A stretch of DNA of 18,575 nucleotides, taken from NCBI GenBank assembly GCA_049582065.1, contig JBAUTF010000397.1, positions 1-18,575 on the forward strand, written 5' to 3'. Source of the DNA: DATKSS01 sp049582065 (GTDB lineage: Bacteria; Chloroflexota; Dormibacteria; Dormibacterales; Dormibacteraceae). Positions 16,601-18,575 of the stretch are shown here, one piece after another. Both the position numbers and the translations under genes were made by a program. Position 1 is the first letter of the stretch. Each line of letters opens with the position of its first letter. Below the pieces are notes generated by a model. That model did no database searches. It was not told where the DNA came from and worked only from the letters and a program-made list of their open reading frames with translations.

Positions 16601-17029
16601 AAAGTCGCGCGCCGCGCTTCCCGGCCGCGAGTGGCGCGCGCGCTGGAACCACGGATGCTGGTCCGAGGTGTGGTTGCAGACGAGCTCGTTGATCACCCTG
16701 ATCCCGCGCCGGTGGGCTTCCCTGACGAACGCGCTGACGTCGCCAAGCGTCCCGAACATCGGGTTGACGCTGTCGTAGTCGGCGATGTCGTAACCGTCGT
16801 CACGAAGAGGCGACGGGTAGAACGGAAGCAGCCAGACCGCATTGATGCCGAGGTCCTGCAGGTAAGGCAGCTTCTCGAGCAGGCCCCGGAAGTCCCCGCT
16901 GCCGTCCCCGTTGCTGTCGCTGAACGCGCGGACGTGCACCTCGTAGATGAGGGCGTCCTTGTACCAGAGCGGGTCGTCCTCGAGGCGGAGGCTTTCGACT
17001 TTTCGGCGATTGATGGGCGACTGGATCAC
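13673..17029 (-). CDS. treS: Trehalose synthase fused to maltokinase (TreS-Mak/Pep2)
   Basis: This bifunctional cytoplasmic enzyme converts trehalose to maltose and then phosphorylates maltose with ATP, supplying maltose 1-phosphate to GlgE. Residues about 20-555 are the GH13 trehalose synthase, with nucleophile Asp218 in GIDGVRLDAIPYLF, Glu260 in LLAEANQWPED and Asp326 in LRNHDEL. A Gln/Pro/Ala-rich linker lies at about 560-585. Residues about 600-1110 are the maltokinase: WFAGKARR (611-618), LMLKVFRRLE (761-770), catalytic-loop HGDYHLGQ (972-979) and metal-binding IDFEGEP (990-996). Its 1118 residues are normal for the fused form. The GTG at 17029 is chosen because it overlaps the glgE stop (GTGA) and sits just before the domain. 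The frame opens at 17137, but those 36 residues are read out of frame from glgE and look random. The fusion channels two consecutive steps. Confidence 0.95.
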   Translation of the reverse strand: MIQSPINRRKVESLRLEDDPLWYKDALIYEVHVRAFSDSNGDGSGDFRGLLEKLPYLQDLGINAVWLLPFYPSPLRDDGYDIADYDSVNPMFGTLGDVSAFVREAHRRGIRVINELVCNHTSDQHPWFQRARHSRPGSAARDFYVWSETNQKYQDARIIFKDFEVSNWTWDHVAGAYYWHRFYSHQPDLNFENPKVKEAVLKALDFWLDLGIDGVRLDAIPYLFEREGTNCENLPETHKFLREMRQHVDSNYPNRMLLAEANQWPEDSVAYFGQGDECNMSFHFPLMPRLFMSIRMEDRFPIVDILAQTPAIPDSAQWALFLRNHDELTLEMVTDEERDYMYRAYTQDRMARINLGIRRRLAPLLGNDRRRIELMNGLLFSLPGTPVLYYGDEIGMGDNIFLGDRNGVRTPMQWSADRNAGFSRANRQRLYLPVITDPEYHYETVNVEAQQGNPHSTLSWMKRLIALRKGHRAFGRGTLELLRPENRKVLAYVRAYQSEQILCVANLSRFLQAVELDLSRWKGMVPVELFSGNEMPVIGDAPYFLTLGPHAFYWFSMQPRSTPQLQSDGAQPAQATVPEVPVVGGWETALVGASKEKLESVLIGYIRQRRWFAGKARRLRSATITDVVAIPGAGGIAYLTTVQIGYREGDPEMYMLPLAYASAAEAQHILERWPNSVVAWIASHDDGARGLLYDALGPPNFAEALLGAIARRRRATGNTGVLVGSTTKAFARLRGAETVRLEAQVSAAEQSNNSMIFGERLMLKVFRRLEEGVNPDLEVGRFLTEKTSFSQVAPLAGSLEYRRPTGEPVTVAIIQGYVPNQGDAWQYTLNTLAHFYNSPDLVGTKPAALPRSLVEAAAGDLPQIATRTIGGYLDSARILGRRTAELHAALASDPTDPAFAPERISQQDQRSIYQSLSGLSMRTTDLLRSQMSKLSPEARGEGRQVLELEARIATIFRAFLARRLTTTRIRVHGDYHLGQVLYTGHDFVIIDFEGEPTRTLYERRLKRLALRDVAGMLRSFSYAGHVALRSDQIAPERLPGLQEWARFWVGCVSAAFLKSYLATAGTATFVPQAKDDVELQLTTMLLEKALYELRYELNLRPDWVRIPLRGILDLVSTS

Positions 17030-18575
17030 AAGAAGTACTCGAAGTCGTGCTCGCGGCGGACGGGGCGGCGGAACCGGAAGATCTGCGCCGGCATGGCGTG
17101 CGGGTTGATCTCGACGTAGTTGCGCGGCCCGTTCCACAGGTAGCGCGCGCCGCTCAGCAGCTCATGCGCCTGGTAGGGGCGCCCGCTCTCAATGCCGAAG
17201 TCCCCAAGCGGCAGCGTCACCATTCCGTTCTGGGTGTGGTGCGGGTCGACGTTGACCACGGTGAGCAGCACGTCGGCGTGGTCGGACGTGCTCTTCGTGT
17301 AAGCGAGCAGGCGGTCGTTCTCGGTCGGGTGAAAGCGCAGGCCGCGGTCGGTCTGCAGCGCGGGGTTCTCTCGCCGGATCTCGTTGACCAGGGTGATCAG
17401 CTCTCTCAGGTTGTCCGGGTGGCCCCTGTCCCAGGCCCTCAGCTGGTACTTCTCGGAGTCCAGGTATTCCTCCGAGCCCTGATCGCGCGCACGGCTCTCA
17501 CACAGCTCGAAGGCGGGGCCGTAGATGCCGTAGCTGGCGCCCAGCGTGGCCGCCAGCACGAGCCTGGCCATGAAAGCCGAGCGGCCCCCGGTCTGCAGGT
17601 ACTCGGTGAGGATGTCCGGGGTGTTGGGCCACAGGTTCGGTCGGAAGAATTCGCGGATGGGCGGCTGGGCGAGCTCCATGAAGTACTGGTACAGCTCCGG
17701 CGCGGTGTTGCGCCAGGCGAAGTACGTGTAGGACTGGCTGAAGCCGAGCTTGGCCAGGCGGAACATCACCTTGGGCCGCGTGAAAGCCTCCGCCAGGAGG
17801 ATCACCTCGGGGTGTTCGCGCTTCACCTCCCCGATCAGCCACTCCCAGAACGCGAACGGCTTGGTATGCGGGTTGTCGACCCGGAATACGCGAACGCCCT
17901 GCTCGATCCAGAACACGACGATCGACAGCAGCTCAGCCCAAAGCTCGCGCCACTGCTCCGTCTCGAAATTGAACGGAAAGATGTCCTCGTACTTCTTGGG
18001 CGGGTTCTCCGCGTACTGGATCGAGCCGTCGGGCCGGTGCCTGAACCACTCCGGGTGCTCACGCGTGTACGGATGGTCCGGTGAGCACTGGAAAGCGATG
18101 TCGAGCGCCACGTCGAGGCCGTGCTCGGCGGCGACGCGCACCAGCCGCCGGAAGTCGTCCAGCGTGCCAAGGTCCTGGTTCACAGACTTGTGGCCGCCCT
18201 GCTCCGAGCCGATCGCCCAGGGGCTGCCGGGATCGCCGGGCGTGCCTTTCCTGTTGTTGGCCCCTTTGCGCTGAGTGCGCCCGATCGGGTGGATGGGGGG
18301 GAGGTACAGGACGTCGAACCCCATCCCAGAGATCTCCGGCAGGAGACTCTCCACGTCGCTGAAGGTCCCATTGGTGCCGGGTTCGCCGGTCGACCGCGGG
18401 AAGAGCTCGTACCACGCGCTGAACCGCGCCTTCACCGGCTCCACCTCCACCGCAAGCTCGCGCGGGTGGCGAACCGCGCCGCTCCTGTCGGCGTACCGTC
18501 CCATCAGCTCGCCGAGGCCCGCGTCGAGGGCGGCTGCCGTGGCGCCCCGGGCCTTGCGCAGCGATCCTGCATGCG
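17026..18575 (-). CDS. glgE: GlgE, maltose-1-phosphate:glucan maltosyltransferase, 5' end off the window
   Basis: This GH13 enzyme adds maltosyl units from alpha-maltose 1-phosphate to alpha-1,4-glucan. It shows SAWYELFPRS, LPPIHPIGRTQRKG, the nucleophile region VRVFRVDNPHTKPFAFW (Asp210), LLAEAFTRP (acid Glu239) and NLWPNTPDILTEYL (Asp297). These are the GlgE-specific forms of the GH13 motifs, counted from the Met at 18504. That Met is not the true start: the frame stays open for 23 more codons to the window edge, and family members have about 650-700 residues with an N-terminal beta domain. About 515 residues are visible, so roughly 150-180 are missing. It is the first visible gene of a glgE/treS-mak/glgB cluster and overlaps treS-mak by 4 bases. 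Confidence 0.95.
   Translation of the reverse strand, partial: HAGSLRKARGATAAALDAGLGELMGRYADRSGAVRHPRELAVEVEPVKARFSAWYELFPRSTGEPGTNGTFSDVESLLPEISGMGFDVLYLPPIHPIGRTQRKGANNRKGTPGDPGSPWAIGSEQGGHKSVNQDLGTLDDFRRLVRVAAEHGLDVALDIAFQCSPDHPYTREHPEWFRHRPDGSIQYAENPPKKYEDIFPFNFETEQWRELWAELLSIVVFWIEQGVRVFRVDNPHTKPFAFWEWLIGEVKREHPEVILLAEAFTRPKVMFRLAKLGFSQSYTYFAWRNTAPELYQYFMELAQPPIREFFRPNLWPNTPDILTEYLQTGGRSAFMARLVLAATLGASYGIYGPAFELCESRARDQGSEEYLDSEKYQLRAWDRGHPDNLRELITLVNEIRRENPALQTDRGLRFHPTENDRLLAYTKSTSDHADVLLTVVNVDPHHTQNGMVTLPLGDFGIESGRPYQAHELLSGARYLWNGPRNYVEINPHAMPAQIFRFRRPVRREHDFEYFL

Noticed and set aside
13725..16652. 975-codon - strand open frame inside treS-mak
   Set aside because: It is an out-of-frame shadow of treS-mak, whose own frame carries all GH13 and kinase motifs.
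16670..16693. TreS region I reads NELVCNH with Glu where many GH13 enzymes have Asp
   Set aside because: As I recall, Glu at this place is common in trehalose synthases, and all three catalytic acids are intact, so it is not a sign of inactivation.
17030..17137. 36-residue N-terminal extension of treS-mak
   Set aside because: It overlaps the conserved end of glgE, its residues are Arg/Pro/Ala-rich and unlike the family, and the GTG at 17029 gives the usual start.
18502..18504. ATG as the true start of glgE
   Set aside because: The frame continues open to the window edge and the protein would lack the N-terminal domain that GlgE enzymes have.

Overview
The window is GC-rich DNA (only short AT-rich patches at about 90-170 and 3910-3960) from a bacterium with tightly packed genes, frequent GTG and TTG starts and many start/stop overlaps. 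The gene content (GlgE-type alpha-glucan synthesis, a fused trehalose synthase-maltokinase, a CUT1-type sugar ABC importer with a lipoprotein binding protein) fits a soil-type Actinomycetota, Chloroflexota or Dormibacterota genome. The sequence alone does not settle the phylum, and there are no RNA genes, insertion sequences or CRISPR arrays to help.

Layout. Positions 1-33 hold what looks like the first 11 codons of a gene running leftwards off the window. Positions 34-469 are a non-coding, probably divergent control region. From 470 to 10323 eight genes run on the + strand: an amylo-alpha-1,6-glucosidase-type enzyme, a family 4 glycosyltransferase, a complete sugar ABC importer (binding lipoprotein, two permeases, MalK-type ATPase), a ParB/sulfiredoxin-fold protein and a short adenylate kinase. 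A good sigma-70-type promoter (3914-3941) starts the importer unit, and a strong hairpin (5366-5393) lies between the binding protein and the first permease. From 18575 down to 10347 four genes run on the - strand: glgE (5' end off the window), treS-mak, glgB and a 14-helix-type MFS exporter. The two gene sets converge with only 23 bases between them.

How they fit together. The - strand cluster is nearly the whole GlgE pathway. TreS turns trehalose into maltose, the fused maltokinase makes maltose 1-phosphate, GlgE adds it to alpha-1,4-glucan and GlgB adds alpha-1,6 branches. The + strand cluster takes up a sugar, probably an alpha-glucoside because the binding protein resembles AglE, and carries a debranching-type glucosidase. 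Together the window looks like an alpha-glucoside import, storage and turnover locus, although co-regulation is only inferred.

The most unusual features are the first permease, which carries an extra block of about 160 residues with an SdrD-B/carboxypeptidase-regulatory-like beta domain in an extracellular loop, and the coupled ParB-fold/adenylate kinase pair at the end of the importer unit.
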